From assembly GCA_964006375.1 (NCBI GenBank), contig OZ023262.1, forward strand, positions 53,766,917 to 53,830,916: a DNA stretch of 64,000 bases, in the 5' to 3' direction. The DNA is from Tillus elongatus (lineage: Eukaryota > Arthropoda > Insecta > Coleoptera > Cleridae). Below the pieces are notes generated by a model that saw only the letters and a program-made list of their open reading frames with translations, was not told the origin of the DNA and ran no database searches. Below, piece by piece: positions 49,198 through 63,972 of the stretch. The position numbers were made by a program, and so were the translations under genes. The stretch's first letter is position 1, and the number at the start of each line of letters is the position of its first letter.

Positions 49198-50251
49198 ATG
49201 GAACGGCGACATTTGGCTTTAGACGAAATAAATCAAGAGGCAGGCCTTCTTCAAGCGGGCATGCGGCTGAATGAAGTATCTGCGCGGATGGGTGTTTCCC
49301 AAAGTGTGATAAGTCGTTTATGGAGCCGTTTTAGAGAAACTGGCGGTCTGGGCGACCAACATCCAGAACGAGGACGCTCTACGACGGTAGGTCAGAATAA
49401 ATTTTTATGTTTGACTGCCAGAAGGCAGCCTACAATTACGGCACCAGAATTGGTTACAACTCTGCAAAGGGCGAATAATCTAACCATTAGCCGAGATACT
49501 GTGAGAAGTAGTCTTAACGAAGCAAACCTCTCTAGTAAACGTCCACTCTGGTGTTCACCTATTTCCACAGGCAATCGCGCTGCAAGATTGGATGGTTGTC
49601 AAAATTATCTGAATTGTACTGCAGATAACTGGGCTACAGTTTTATTCACAGACGAATCTAGGTTTGATTTCCACCCGAATTCCTGTCGAATAAGGGTGTG
49701 TAGACGATCTGGAAATGTGCAACGCTTAAGACATATTCAGGAAGTGTACACATACAGAGGTGGTACAATATTGGCATGGGGAGGAATAATTATTGGCGGC
49801 AGAACGGAACTCGTGTTTCCAAATCGCTTCCTAACAGCTCTGATCTACCTGGATAGCATTGTTCAACCCATCGTGCATCCATTTGCAGGCGCTGTTGGTC
49901 AAAACTTCCACCTAATGCATGATAATGGCCGTCCACATGCCGCATGCAGCGTAACCAACTGGTTGGATAACGCGGGAATTAAAGTTTTACCATGGCCAGC
50001 ATAATCCCCGGACCTGAAAACGATAGAGCATGTCTGGGATATGCTTCAACGAAGAATTACTCCACATACGGTCAACCCTCACAATGTGTTTACATTCTTA
50101 GGAGCTTCTGACAGCAGAGTGGGCACGTTTACCACAAGGAGACCTTGACAATCTCATTTTGTCTATGGGCAAGAGATGTAGAGCTGTAATTACTCAACAT
50201 GACGGTCATACTTTGTATTACACTTTTTCTCACGTGCTCGGAAGTTTTTGA
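49198..50251 (+). pseudogene. Tc1-type DD34E transposase, one stop and one frameshift
   Basis: The cut-and-paste enzyme of the element. The likely start is ATG 49198 (ACCATGG context); an upstream in-frame ATG at 49117 is not family-like. Residues 1-110 contain two helix-turn-helix parts (MRLNEVSARMGVSQSVISRLWSRFRETG; APELVTTLQRANNLTISRDTV). Catalytic residues: D in LFTDESRFDF, D in LMHDNGRPHAA, and E in SPDLKTIEHVWDML, with 34 residues between the last two. A TAA at 50002 precedes SPDL, and near 50100 a frameshift moves the C-terminal part (SMGKRCRAVITQHDGH) to another frame. Few lesions, so it died recently. Confidence 0.88.
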
Positions 50252-50276
50252 AAAATTCTTAAATCAGTGGCTTTCA

Positions 50277-50278
<2 letters not shown>

Positions 50279-50353
<75 letters not shown>
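50279..50353. repeat. (TA)n microsatellite
   Basis: TA tract inside the Tc1-like element between the transposase and the right end. Confidence 0.97.
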
Positions 50354-50357
<4 letters not shown>

Positions 50358-50499
50358 TCTAGGTTTTTTGAATAAAACATTTCATTTTATGTAATATTAA
50401 ACACTTACTTATACCATACATTTTTCGTTTTCTTCTGAAATCATATCAAGAAAAAAATACCTGCTTTAAAAAATATCCCTAGACTTTTCCGATGTGTAT

Positions 50500-51180
50500 A
50501 TATAAAGTATGGAACCGACCTCGGATATGAGTTCCAAAAACTCCAATTCGCGTTCATTGGAAGAAATTTTTCGATAATTGGAAAGTCCCTACCTCTCTAA
50601 AACTCAATTTTTGTAATGAAAACTCGCTAAAACATACTCTGGCCGAGTTGAATATTGAATCTGTTCCCGTAAATTTACAGTCATTTTGTTTTTTCTGTCA
50701 AATAAAATAGTTCTGCATGGGCGAATCGAGAATTCATTTTTCTTAATCTTGTGTTAGATACTTCAGAACCACTTCTATTTAGGTAACGTAGGTTATAATC
50801 TGGCAAAGCTGAACTAGGATTGAGTTTCTATCGATGAAACTAGTGCAACTGTAGTAGTTATCAAAGAGAGTACTTATGTACACAAAGCATCTCCACTGCT
50901 CTCAGTCTGTAATGAACCATTGTTTGCAATCGTTTCTATATTCGATGGACTGACAAAGCACTTGTTAACTTCAGGTTGCCTTTTATGGCACGTCCTCGTC
51001 TCCCGAGCGTGAGAGCCTTGTTTACGTTTTTAACTTTTTACCATTTCACTTCTAAACGAGACGTGACAAGGATCGATGGTCAACGTGTTATTAAGTGGTT
51101 TTCACATTTATTTGAGTTTTGGACAGTTTTAGGTACCTGCTTTCTGGAATTTATGATTCAATTTTCAGCACTATTTAGTT
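50500..51180. other. No gene recognised
   Basis: A degenerate family R end B block at 50510-50640 (CGGATATGAGTTCC onward). The remainder is unassigned. Confidence 0.4.
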
Positions 51181-51320
51181 AATTTTCGTAGAAAAAAATT
51201 GTCAATGAGACCGAGACTTTTGATTTTAAAAAGATTTCTTCAAATGAGTGCAAACTAGTCCCCTAGAATCCATATGCAGATATAGTTTTAATTTTTATCT
51301 GTTTACATATATACAGCGTG
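51181..51320 (-). repeat. Family R end B joined to the CAGGGTGACGC module
   Basis: A hairpin remnant at 51177-51210 and CCTAGAATCCATATGCAG, then TATACAGCGTGACGCATTTG where a TA tract would normally be. Confidence 0.55.
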
Positions 51321-51852
51321 ACGCATTTGTACCGTAAAACTAAATATAGTTGTTATATACAAGATACGACAAAAAATTGTGTACGTTAGTTATAGGGTGT
51401 CTTGAACTGCATCTTATAAAATTATTTTGACAATCACAGGCTGGCCCATAAGTCGTTGGTGATACCTACAATTTTGTTTGCGAACATCCTTTCATTTATT
51501 TCATTTTTGCATTTTTTATCGAGATATGATGCATTTTTTCAATAAAAAAATCTAGACGCAGTAAGTACGTTTTGGTAGCGAATTTCATTAAATGCTTCAA
51601 ATTTGCTCAATTTGCTATTAACCTAAGGGTCGTTCGCTACGAAACCAGTTTTATCGGAAACATTGAAAGTTTATTTTCGAAAAAATTTAGTACATTTTCA
51701 AACAATAAGTTATTTGGATAAAATACGGTACATTGTTTCTACTATATAGGTTATACCGGTTACCAGCTTGATGCCAGCTTGCATTAAATTTTGCTATAAA
51801 AAGCATTTTTATGAAAATCACTTCTATAACACACTTGCTGCGTCCAGACTTT
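51321..51852 (-). repeat. Family R body with foldback end A
   Basis: Continues into AATATAGTTGTTATATACAAG and the GGCCCATAAGTCGTTGGTGA block. Inverted end A motifs at 51552-51580 and 51822-51850 enclose ~240 bp. Confidence 0.6.
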
Positions 51853-52167
51853 TATAAATGCTCCAATCTGCCACCACGTCTAGGAATATTCTGAATAATC
51901 TGATTTTATTCCGTCATCAATGCCATGTATGAGAGCTCTCGCCTGATAGGATATACTTTTTAACTGTTTTTTGAATTTTGCGATATTGTAGTCAGCAAGC
52001 AGTAGAGTTGGAAGGAAATTAAATATTCTTGGAGCCAGGTAGGTACAATTCCTTTTTCCGATGTTCTTTTTAGGAAATATTATTCTATATGCTACGATTC
52101 TTTGCCGTGTTTCATGATCATGATCTATAGGCAACAGACCCAACTTATCTCTGAATTGTTTGATCAC
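51853..52167 (-). pseudogene. 5'-truncated non-LTR retrotransposon C-terminus
   Basis: Minus-strand reading with RIIFPKKNIGKRNCTYLAPRIFNFLP and FKKQLKSISYQA. This is like the extreme C-terminal part of CR1/jockey-type polymerases, where a PRIFNxLP motif is common. It ends at TAG or a similar stop near 51880. A different family from 52180-55270. Confidence 0.6.
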
Positions 52168-52179
52168 TAATATTATAGT

Positions 52180-55100
52180 AATAGTAACGGATTATTTTCA
52201 CGCCCGAGGAGGTACCACCCCATACATCAAGGGCCCGGTGAAGTCCCAACGGACGTTTCCGGTTCTGGTGTATGAGTCGGTTTCCCTTATAAACAAAAAT
52301 GATGATGGCTCCTCCTTGTACAAAATATTCCGGAGGCAAAATACCCTTCCATTCGGATCTCCGGCAGAGGGGTGTACAGGGGGCGCCAACATCAAGATTT
52401 AACATATCCTTTTCGAATATATGTGGCCTAAATTCTAACCTGAACTCCGTCCACCATTTCCTCCAGGCTAACAGGCCCCAACTTCTCTTCCTCACCGAAA
52501 ATCAAATCAGTGCCAAAACAGCCACTAGTCACCCTAATTTCCCGGGGTATGAGCTCCTTACTTCCTTTAGATTGCATGGAGGCGTGTGCGCATACGTCCG
52601 TAGCAATCTACCCTGCACCAGACTCCCCAATTTAGAAGCTGGAAGAAAAGACATACTATGGATAAAACTCTCTCTCAGGACTGCAACTAAATTCATCTGT
52701 TGCATTTACCGGTCACCTTCTGACAACAACTTTGTCCAGCTCTTTGACTACCTTTCTGAAAAAACCGACTATCTGATTTCTGAATATCCTTCCTCCGAGG
52801 TCACTATTCTTGGTGACTTCAATGTCCATAATAAGGAATGGCTAGGATCTTCAAAAACCGATCCACAAGGGAGAGCAGCGGAGGCCTCTGCAATCAGCAA
52901 TTCTTTAGCCAATATGGTTCAGCAACCCACTTATTTTCCTCGTATCCAAACACATAGCTCAAATCCCTTGGATCTCCTTCTTACTACAAAACCTGAGTGC
53001 TATAACATATCAGTCACCGCCCCCCTTGGTCGCTCAGACCACGGCATGGTCACTGCTTCTTGCGCAATGCAACCCGAGGTCACACAGTCATCACACCCAC
53101 GTATCGTTTGGCACTACAACTCCGCAAACTGGGACGAAATGCAGGATTACTTTTCCTCATTTCCATGGGCGTCTGTCTGCTTCTCTCATCCTGACCCCTC
53201 TGATATCTCACAAAACGTCACCGAAATTATCCAAGCTGGCATGGAATTATTTATTCCACGTACACAGAAAACCTCTTCAGCCACTCAAAAGCCCTGGTTC
53301 TCTAAATCCTGTGACAAGGCAAGACTTGAAAAGATCAAAGCTCACAAAACGCTTCTACACAATCCCGCATTCTTTCTGAGGCAAAAAACTCGTTTAATAA
53401 CCACATCAAAAACAAAGTCCTCTTAAGCTCCAACGGCGGCAAACCCTTCTGGACTCTTGCTAAATCTATTGGGAATAATTTCTGCAAAAGCACGTTCCCA
53501 CCTCTTGTCTCAGGGGATGAAATTGTTTCTACCGCCCTGGGCAAGGCTGAACTTTTTGCTTCGTTGTTCGCCGGCAATTCTACTCTCAACCCATCTCCAA
53601 ATGTTCAACCACCAACAGTCCCTAATGTCGCGCATAAAATGACATATCATTTTCAAAACTAAAAAGGTACGAAAGATGCTCTCTTCTCTTAATACCAGGA
53701 AAGCCTCTGGCCTTGACGAGATCCCAGCAATTGTTCTCAAAAATTGCGCACCAGAACTTGCTCCTGTCCTGACTCGTCTGTTTCAGATATCTTACAATAA
53801 AGGCATATTCCCTAGTAACTGGAAAACTGCTCGAGTACAACCCATCCCCAAGAAATGATCCAAAGCGCTTCCTAGCAACTACAGGCCTATTTCTTTCCTT
53901 TCAGTCGTCTCTATAGTGATGGAAAAGTATATAAACACCGAATTACTGAAATTTCTTGAAAAACACAGTCTAATCCACGACAGGCAGTATGGATTCCGTC
54001 AGCGCAGATCGACTGCCGACCTCCTTTCCTTTGTCACCCGTTCTTGGAACAATTCTATGGAACTACACGGTGAATCTCAGATTGTTGCTCCAGACATATC
54101 CAAAGCATTAGACCAGGTCTGGCACGCAGCGCTGCTTAATAAACTTCCGGCCTATGGCCTACCACCAAAACTTTGTACCTGGACAGCAAATTTCCTCTCC
54201 AACAGGAACATTTCTGTTGTTCAGGATGGCCATTTCTCTAAACTGTATTCAATTAATGCAGGAGTTCCTCAAGGTTCAGCTTTAGCCCCTACTTTGTTTC
54301 TTCTCCACATCAATGACCTCCTCTCTAGCACATCCAACCCAGTTCACAGTTACGCGGACGACAGCACCCTCCACTCAAATATACAATATTCTAAGCCTGT
54401 CTCTTTAGCCCAATTAGATGAGGATCGTAGACTCATGGAGGGTTCTGTCTCCGTGGATCTCCAAAAAATATTAGACTGGGGAAGTAGAAATCTTGTACAA
54501 TTCAACCGCACCAAATCTCAGTCTTGCTTTCTTTCTCATAAGAGATACATTAGCCCTAGACCCATCACAATAAACAACCAAGTTATTCAAAGTAATGAGT
54601 CCTTTTCTCTTGTTGGCATTTCTGTGGATCGAAATCTTAACTGGCACCAACATGTTACATCAATTGCAGATGCGGTTGCTAAGAAATCAGGTTTCCTCTT
54701 CCGGGCTCGCAAATACTTTTCACCAGCCAATCTCTATACCTTATATACTTCACAAATAAGGCCAAACCTCGAATACTGCTCCCACATCTGGGGTGCAGCT
54801 GCCACTTCTACACTCGCTATCCTGGACTCCATTCAAAAGAGATCTATACGTCTCATCGGTGACCCTACCCTCACCCAAAGGCTGCCATCGCTTGCCCACC
54901 GACGTGCCGTTGGTGACCTCTCTCTCTTTTATAGATATCTGCACGGGCACTGCTCAGAGGAGCTTTCCTCCATAGTTTCCCCAAATGCTGCCCCCAACAG
55001 ATCTACCAGGGGAACAAAGCGAATGCACCCTTTTACTGTCCAGGTCACCAGACATAGAACATCTTGTTATGCCCGCTCTTTTGTCCCGAGGACTTCCAAG

Positions 55101-55270
55101 TTGTGGAATTCCTTGCCGGCACATGTTTTTCCTTCTGCTCCAAACTTCCAAGCCTTCAAGTCCAGAATTAACAAGTTGCCTCTTTTCTCCTTGTCAACAC
55201 CCACGGTACGATTGTATTTAGGCTGTAAGCCCTCGTGGTGTGTTGTTAAAATTAAATTAAAAAAAACTAC
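52180..55270 (+). mobile_element. CR1/jockey-like non-LTR retrotransposon, single broken ORF2
   Basis: A leader (about 52180-52400) with GC-rich sequence, an endonuclease/reverse transcriptase, and a 3' end GGTGTGTTGTTAAAATTAAA with an A-rich tail near 55260. No ORF1 is visible, so the 5' part may be missing. A second copy of its 3' end is at 22757-23175. Confidence 0.8.
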
Positions 55271-55322
55271 CGACTTGAAAAATAAATTGTCTAATATCCA
55301 ATGTGCCAGCTTCTTGGCATAG
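52299..55322 (+). pseudogene. Endonuclease/reverse transcriptase, broken in at least three places
   Basis: The endonuclease (52400-53100) has FSNICGLNSNLN, LTENQIS, VTILGDFNVHNKEWLGS, LDLLLTT and GRSDHGMVT. The frame is lost near 53390. After further shifts near 53450 and 53640-53680, the reverse transcriptase resumes: LNTRKASGLDEIP (53685), a TGA at 53856, LIHDRQYGFRQRRSTADLL, APDISKALDQVWH, GVPQGSALAPTLFLL and the catalytic SYADDSTLHS (about 54348). The frame from 53916 is then open to 55322 and has the usual C-terminal IRPNLEYCSHIWG, IQKRSIRLIGDP and SKLWNSLPAHVFP. No RNase H. A normal element would be one continuous ORF. Confidence 0.86.
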
Positions 55323-55526
55323 TTGATTCCTTGGTTTCATATTATCTTTGTTTAAGATAATCTTTAAAAATTTTCCTTGGATCAGCTAGCCCTGCTAATA
55401 CCTCCCCGCCTTATAATGCTATAATCTAGATGGCTTTTAACTAAGGCATGGTAAGGTATGTAATGTTCAAGGCCAATTAACAGAACCAACCAAGCATTAA
55501 AACAAAGTATTTACTAATGTTTCAAT

Positions 55527-55830
55527 AGGATCAAACTGTTGTTGAAAATAGTTTCTGTTTTATCTGTGAATATATTTGTTGAAAGGAGCTTTTCCAATCT
55601 AAGAAAAATTAAAACGTACCTAAAGAATTTTTCAAGCAAAGCTAGACCAAACGGTTTACTGCTTGGCTCTAAAGAATATTTACAAGGACATTATAACAGT
55701 CCTCCAAAAACCAAGACGCCAGGATCTAAATTTAAGGAACGTAAAATTGTTAGCACTAACATGTTAGTGCCTTGGTTCCCTCTAGGTACCCATTTTAATT
55801 TACCCGAGACACTATGTGACAGGTAGGTGC
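55527..55830 (+). pseudogene. hAT-like transposase C-terminal relic
   Basis: A short open frame includes VNIFVERSFSNLRKIKTYLKNF, close to the dimerisation region of hAT transposases and ZMYM1-like derivatives, where ERSFSxLKxIKxYLR is conserved. The rest of the enzyme is absent. The match is to one motif only. Confidence 0.5.
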
Positions 55831-58262
55831 CTCTTGCCAATAATATGCCTGGCTACGGCACTGTCTCTGAACGACAAATCAGTTGGATGTGCAACACGAA
55901 AAAGATCACCCAAGCAACATTTAAAGTCAAATTGACGTAAAATCGCCCTAACAATAGGTCGGCGACCAAATCACCACAGGTCATTTTCTAGTAAAATTTG
56001 AATGCATCTTACCAGTGTGGGGTATGAACTAAAAGTAATAGAAAAGTCGATAATAGGTCCAGAAAAGGCATTTTAACCTACGCGTTTTCGTTATATTTAG
56101 GACCTTTTCATTCTACATTGGGCCAATGGACGTAATTTATTGGTAAATACGCTTTACTTGAATTCGACACCTGGGCGCAAGTGCCGTGAAATTCTTAATA
56201 ACGAACTGCGCATGTGACATTATTCTGTAGGATCTGTCGTTATGTGTGTATTAACAAACAGTAGATATTAGCAACTAGGTATGTCCATCTTTGAAACAAT
56301 GACATGCTGAATGATTCAAGAAGACACTTCAAATATTTAGATCAATGATAAAGGTAATTCGCACTGTATAAATGAAAAAACCACTGCGATTATGGTTTTT
56401 TCTGTTAACATGATTATGATACTTTGATATAATTCAAACGCTTCTGTAAAAAGTAAAATTAGCTAAAATTCAAAACTATTCAAAATTTTTGAGATTCTGA
56501 TTTAGGGATTGGTGATGTAAACAAGGCAAAACTATCCTGATCTCATCGTATACAAGCATTATTTTATGTTTTTTTCTAGTCAATATTTATTTACACTAGA
56601 TTTAACAAAAAATGGTTTTTAGTTTTCCAATACAGTCAAGATCGATACCGCAAGCATAGTTTCATATGGCTACCGCTGTAACATTATTGACCTGAAAGGT
56701 AATTTTACCCTCTTTTTTACCTATAAGTCACAATTCTCAATGACAACGCAAACTAACCAAACTGTGAAGGCATTATGTTCTGGTAATTTCAACTACATGG
56801 TAAATGAATTCAGTTTAAATTTATTAGGAATCATACATTCTCATGTATCGAAATATATATTACTTATATACGTGCACACCGGAGAGATATATAGGATATA
56901 GGAATGATTATATAGCGTTTTGGATCTTTGATTCCATAATATGTTACAGACATCAATAGAGCGAACATAGGTAAATAAACATAAACATATGACAGCTGAC
57001 CGTGTTGCCAATGCTTCATTCCATTGGCATAAAAAGGGATGTATTATATTGAAGGAGTAAACGTGCTGATTTCAAATATTTCTTCCATCTAGTAGTAGCT
57101 GATGAAGTTATCATACGTTTTTAGGATGTACACAGAGTCTGTGACTGAATAATAAAACCTTTATGAATTAAGTTCATCAACTGAAACACCTTAAACATTC
57201 ACAAATTGATTTCACTGCTGTACAGATTGAACTTTGAGGACATTTTTATTTGAAGTCAGATTTTATGGGTATTTTCAACTTTGATGTAGGCAATTTGACT
57301 TGGAAAACTACTTCCGCAGTAATTATGACTACAAGGTCAATCAGAAAGCAATTTTAAGTTATCTTAGTGCCCAAAATATTTCCTGTGTTGTATTGCGGTT
57401 AGATTGGTAATATATATGTAATCTGGACTTCATAAGAAGACCTCCAATTTACTTTACCACACAGACCTATTTCAAGTTAAAATTAGGTAGCAAATTACCT
57501 TAAAGTGGGTATATAAGGTATCTGACTTAGTAGTCAGTTTGCAGTCCAATTTAGGGCACACTTTGACCTAATAACTACCAAACTCAAAATTATAATTAAG
57601 TATTATTATAGGTAAAAATGAACCAAACTCTTCCCAATTTAGTTACTTGTAAGTTCCTGACGTTGGAGTAATTTTAATAGTCAAAAATAGGCTAATTGGG
57701 AGCTGCATTCTCACATTTGTAGTGATTATGACAATCAAGCCAACATTTTGGTTAATTATAACTAAATTACAACTTGATTAGGTTATTTGGACTCGAGTGC
57801 TGGTTAACATGCCTTAATGTGTTGCTTTGGTAGATCATCGGCTAATGCTTACCAGGGTAGGAGAAACGTCAGGTAGGAATAGTGGCTGTAAAATTATCTG
57901 TTACTAAATTACGTAATCTTATTGAAAACAACACTATCTGCGACTTCAGTTTGCTATAATTGAAAGAGACTTAAGAAATGTGTATTACTATTTTTATTAT
58001 AATTCTTGCGTGAGAGTGACTGGCGATCTCAATTAATTAATATTATCTTTGAAGTAACTAGAAGGTTACTAACTATTGCGTGGGTTTACAAGCGACGGGC
58101 AAGTGCATATTTGTGATGAAAGTGTTAGTAAATTATACAATAAAACTGTAAATAAATATTTTAACTAACGTTTATGTCACCTGCATTGTTGAAACACTGT
58201 TAATACATTGATTGCATAGATTACAGGCAATAGACAAAGTAAATTTATAATTCATCATTATT
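55831..58262. other. Low-repeat stretch, no gene recognised
   Basis: About 2.4 kb of AT-rich DNA without family R ends, TA tracts or long ORFs. It is the longest repeat-poor part of the window outside the host exon, and looks like ordinary intronic or intergenic sequence. No splice-flanked coding exon was found by eye. Confidence 0.45.
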
Positions 58263-58263
58263 C

Positions 58264-58446
<183 letters not shown>

Positions 58447-58447
58447 A

Positions 58448-58787
58448 CAATTATTCTATTATTGAGGGGTTTCAAAGAAATAAACAATTATGTTGCTCTG
58501 TAACAAGAGTATTTAATTTTAATCACTATTTACAATAATATACAATATTTACACCTTACCTGTAACAAGAGAAACGACAATTAAAGTTTCTTTCTCCGTT
58601 ACACCTCTATTTATACTTTATTTTAAATAATCTTCTAGTTTAATTATTTAAAACAATACACGCGTGTTTTCATTTTCTCTCTGTTTCTCTGTATCCTTCT
58701 CTATCTCACTGTCTTCATCAGTCTTACCATCTCTACTACCAACTACTGTAGCGCGGCAGATTCAATTAAAGAAAGTATTTCTTTACA
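58448..58787 (-). repeat. 3' LTR
   Basis: On the minus strand it starts TGTAAAGAAATACTTTC, directly after the polypurine tract, and ends near CAATAATAGAATAATT. Matches 61826-62161. Confidence 0.88.
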
Positions 58788-58803
58788 TCTCCCCCCTTGG
58801 GCT
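58788..58803 (-). other. Polypurine tract
   Basis: The minus strand reads CCCAAGGGGGGAGA immediately before the 3' LTR, the usual plus-strand primer. Confidence 0.85.
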
Positions 58804-59001
58804 GAAAACTGGCAATAACAGATGCTTCTCGAATTATGTATCTTTTTCTAAATCTTCTTTGTTTGCTTCTGATTCAATTTCTGAGATTTGTGTTAGTTTT
58901 GTTATATGGAATAGGCCTGTCTCTGATTTTTTCCTTCCTGTGTTTATCTTGTATATCGTGTTTGATATTTTCTCTATTATTTCGAAAGGTCCTATTCGTA
59001 G

Positions 59002-61808
59002 TTAGTCTAATTTTTTTCTATTTAGTTTATTACCGTTCTCTATATATACTTTGTCTCCTATATTGAGTTCTAGTTGTTTTCGGTTTTTCTCAAATAGTTT
59101 TTTATTGTAATTATGTGATCTAATAGTATTTTCCAATGCTAGTCTTTTATCTCTAATCCAATCTTCCATATCTGTTTCTTTCTTTACTTCATCAGGTTCC
59201 GTAGAAACGTTCGTGCCATCTAATAAATAAATTGGTACAAAACCTGTTATTGAGTGTTCTGTTTCGTTGTATTTTTCAACACATTCTTTTGCCACTGTTG
59301 TCCAAGCTTTTTTCTCTTTCCGTTCATTAATTCTACATCTAATTTTGTTTACTATTGTCTGATTAAGTCTCTCGTTCAAGCCGTTGGAAGATGGTGTATT
59401 TACTGCAGTAAATATCAGTTTTATATTATTTTTTCTAGGAATTCTTTAAATTCCTTTGAGTTGATTCCTGGATATTGATCTGTGAGGATCACTCCAATTT
59501 CATCTGTTTCCGTCACATCTTTCACTAATTTTATAAAATGGTTGGCACTTTGCGTTTTTGATGATGAAATGAAAGCATATCTTGTAAAGTGGTCCACTAG
59601 CAAATGCAAATATTTTTTTGTAGATCTAGATCCACCGAGGCCGCCAATGGTGTCTATTGACATTATTTCGAACGGTTTCGTTGCTGGTCTAAATACGACA
59701 TTAACCCGTGTTTTCCTTGACCTCTCGATTTTTTTTTACATACCTCACAATTTTGACATGCTTCTTTGATATCTCTTGTTAGGTTTTTCGCTGTGTATAC
59801 CGTGCTAATTTTTCTCCGCATTTGTCTGATACCTATATGATACCATTCATCGTGGACATCTTTTATTATTTTCTTACTAAATTCCTCTGATAAAATTATT
59901 TTCTCTTTTTTTCTTATTTTTTTGTAAAAAATTCCATCTTTTTTTATTATTTCTGGATTCCCGTTTCTTATTGTCTGGTTTTTCTCTTGATCTCTCTTTA
60001 TATCATCTATTTCTATTAAATTAACTATTCTCAACAGTTCTTCTTTGTCCTCTTTTGAATCTAACACTGGGTTTCTGCTCAGGCAGTCCGCTTCTAGATT
60101 ATTCTTTCCTGGTAAATATATTATTTTAAAATCATATTGTGATAAATAATATGTTAGATCACCTAGTTCTTCGTCCGTTCTAGCCTTTATATTTAAATTT
60201 TCCAAAGGTTTATGATCTGAATATACTGTAAAGGGTTTTCCTATTAGCCAGCATTGCCAGTATTTTACTGCTTCTTTTATTGCCAGACACTCTAAATATA
60301 TAGCTTTTTTCCTTTTTTGCATTTCATTAAGCTTTTTTGAGAAATATGCAACTGGCTTTTCTTTCTTATCTGGATGTTCTTGTTTAAGCACTGCACCAAT
60401 ACCTTCTAATGATGCATCTGTGTAAATTTTTATAGGCAAATCTTTATCAAATATCTCTAATATTGGTTGAGAGCACAAGAGTTCTTTTATTTTCCTAAAT
60501 GATTTTTCACATTCTTCCGACCATGTATATTTTTCATTTTTCCTTAGTAATTTATGTAGCGGATCTAAAATTATTGCACTTTTTGGTATATACTCATGGT
60601 AAAAATTTATTTTTCCCAAAAACTGTCTAATATTTTTTTGTGTTTTTGGAATGGGAAAATCTTTTATTGAAGTAAGGTTATCTTTAACTGGTCTTACCGA
60701 ATTGTTCTGGATTATATGGCCCAAGTATTTCACTGAATCCGAGGCGAACGTACATTTTTTTAATTTCAATCTAAAACCTTCTTTTGTTATTGCCTCTAAT
60801 ATTTGTTTTATATGTTCCACATGTTCCTCGAATGACGAAGAATATATTAATATATCATCAATATAATTTGTAGAAAATCCTGTTAATCTATGTTTTCTTA
60901 AGATATTGCTTAGAATTCGTTGGAAAATTGCCGGTGATGTTTTTAAGCCAAATGGGAGACAGGTCCATTGAAAGTGTGCATCTTGTGTAACAATACCTGT
61001 TTTACTTCTGTCTTCAATTCGGAGCGGAATAGACCAAAAAGCCGAGTTTATGTCTAATGTTGTGAAATATTTACAATTTCTAGTCTTTACTATCAAATCA
61101 TCTATTATTGGAAATGGTTGAGCTTGTGGTGATATTATTTTATTTAAATCTCTAAAGTCAATGCAGTCTAGATTTCTTGTTTTCATCTTTTTTAAATGCT
61201 AGCGTTACTGGTGCTGCAAATGGACTGTACGATTCCTCAATGAGGTTTCTCTTTAAAAGATTTGCAATTTGTTCTTCAATTTCTTTTCTGTCTTCTATTG
61301 TGCATCTTTATGGTCTCTTGCTGCAATATTTATCAACTAATAGATCTATCCGTTGTTTTGCATTTAAGTGCTTACTGGTAAATTTTTCAATCATATACTT
61401 ATCTGCTATATGTTTTAGATTTTTCTCTCCTTCTTTTTTGTCTGATGCTTCTATTAATTTTTCTAATATCTTACTCAGGTCATCCTTTTTTGTTTCTTTT
61501 TCATCTGCTTCTTGTAAATATTCACCTGCAAATTGAATATTATCATCTTCATCTATATATATTTTCTTCAACTCTTCTGTCATAGAAATCCACACTTTTC
61601 TTGATTGATGTCTCTTCTTCAAACTATTCTTTGCTTTCAAGAAATTTTCTGTTTTCATCAATTCTGTATGGTTTCCCATGTATTTATTTTCTCCTTGTAA
61701 AACATACCTCAATCCATCTTCTGTTTTTATTGAGGTTATGGCAATTGTATTTGACTTCTCGTCTTTCGGAGAAGCGACTATTGTAAATTCAAATTGCAAC
61801 TTATCCAT
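59002..61808 (-). pseudogene. Ty3/gypsy gag-pol remnant
   Basis: A minus-strand ATG at 61808 (17 bp inside the 5' LTR) opens a gag N-terminal segment (to about 61370; FTSKHLNAKQ). It then joins a segment typical of the start of pol (IDLLVDKYCSKRP, then CTIEDRKEIEEQI), so gag's C-terminus, nucleocapsid and protease are deleted. A TAA falls after SKRP. A shift in an A6 run near 61190 leads into the reverse transcriptase frame (61186-59663): TTLDINSAFWSIPL, WTCLPFGLKTSPAIFQ, catalytic YIDDILIYSS; RNase H IYTDASLEGIGAVL; integrase zinc part with CQNCEVC. A shift in an A9 run near 59735 leads to the integrase core (MSIDTIGGLGG, ILTDQYPGINS), and a further break precedes NERLNQTIVNKIR with the third acidic residue. 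Confidence 0.9.
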
Positions 61809-61825
61809 ATCTAGTTGACTAAAAT

Positions 61826-63120
<1,295 letters not shown>

Positions 63121-63121
63121 A

Positions 63122-63972
63122 TACAGGGTGACGCATTTCTACGGTAAAGCTCAATATATCCGTTATTATACAAGATATGAGAAAAAAGTATATACGTTAA
63201 TTATAGGGTATCTCGAGCTGCATCTTATAAACCTATGTTGACAATCACATGGTGGCCCGTAAGTCGGGGGTGATACACACTTTCTTTTTTTAATAGAACA
63301 TCCCCTTATGTTATTGCATTTTTGTGTTTTCGAACGAATTATACTGCATGTTTGTAAGAATAAAAATTGACATCGTTCATCGTTTTTGAGTTATTTTGTT
63401 TGTATTACTCAAAAAAATCGAGCTGCCGTATACATGCACTCTCAAATAGAGGCTGAATTTTAAAAGTTTTCGTTTCTGTAGAAATTATATTTGTAACATT
63501 TTTGTAATATGTTGGTAATTGATAATAAATGTTTAGTAAGTTATTGTAAAAAAAAAGTTGTCGAATTTTTGTGAAAAACATAATTTAGTGTAACGTTACT
63601 GAAGGCAATTTCTGTAAAAAAAATGGTGATTTTTGTAAAAGAAATTTTTGCAAATTTTCATTTTTTTTTCAATTTAGGCCCTAAAGCTGTTTGTGAATAA
63701 TTATATCTTGGCAGGTCTGTAAACAGGTTAAAGGGGCTCGTTGGCCAGGAAAATCTGACCAGTTATTTTCTGGAACTTTTAAAGTTTATTTTCGGAAAAT
63801 TTTTGTACTTTTTGAAACAACAAAGCTATTTTAATGAAATATGTTACATTGGTAGTACTATATAGGTTATACTACCAACCAAATGTCATTCTTTTAAAAA
63901 CAAGACATATTTGCCATTAAAAACATTTTATCGAAAATTCGCTACCTTAACGGACTTTCTGCGTTCCGACTT
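63122..63972 (-). repeat. Family R body entered through the CAGGGTGACGC module, with end A
   Basis: CAGGGTGACGCATTTCTACGG leads into AAAGCTCAATATATCCGTT and the GGCCCGTAAGTCGGGGGTGA block. End A is at 63935-63972 (CGGACTTTCTGCGTTCCGAC, degraded). Unrelated sequence at 63360-63680 appears inserted. Confidence 0.55.

Noticed and set aside
59482..59769. Plus-strand ORF of 95 aa
   Set aside because: Antisense of the gypsy integrase.
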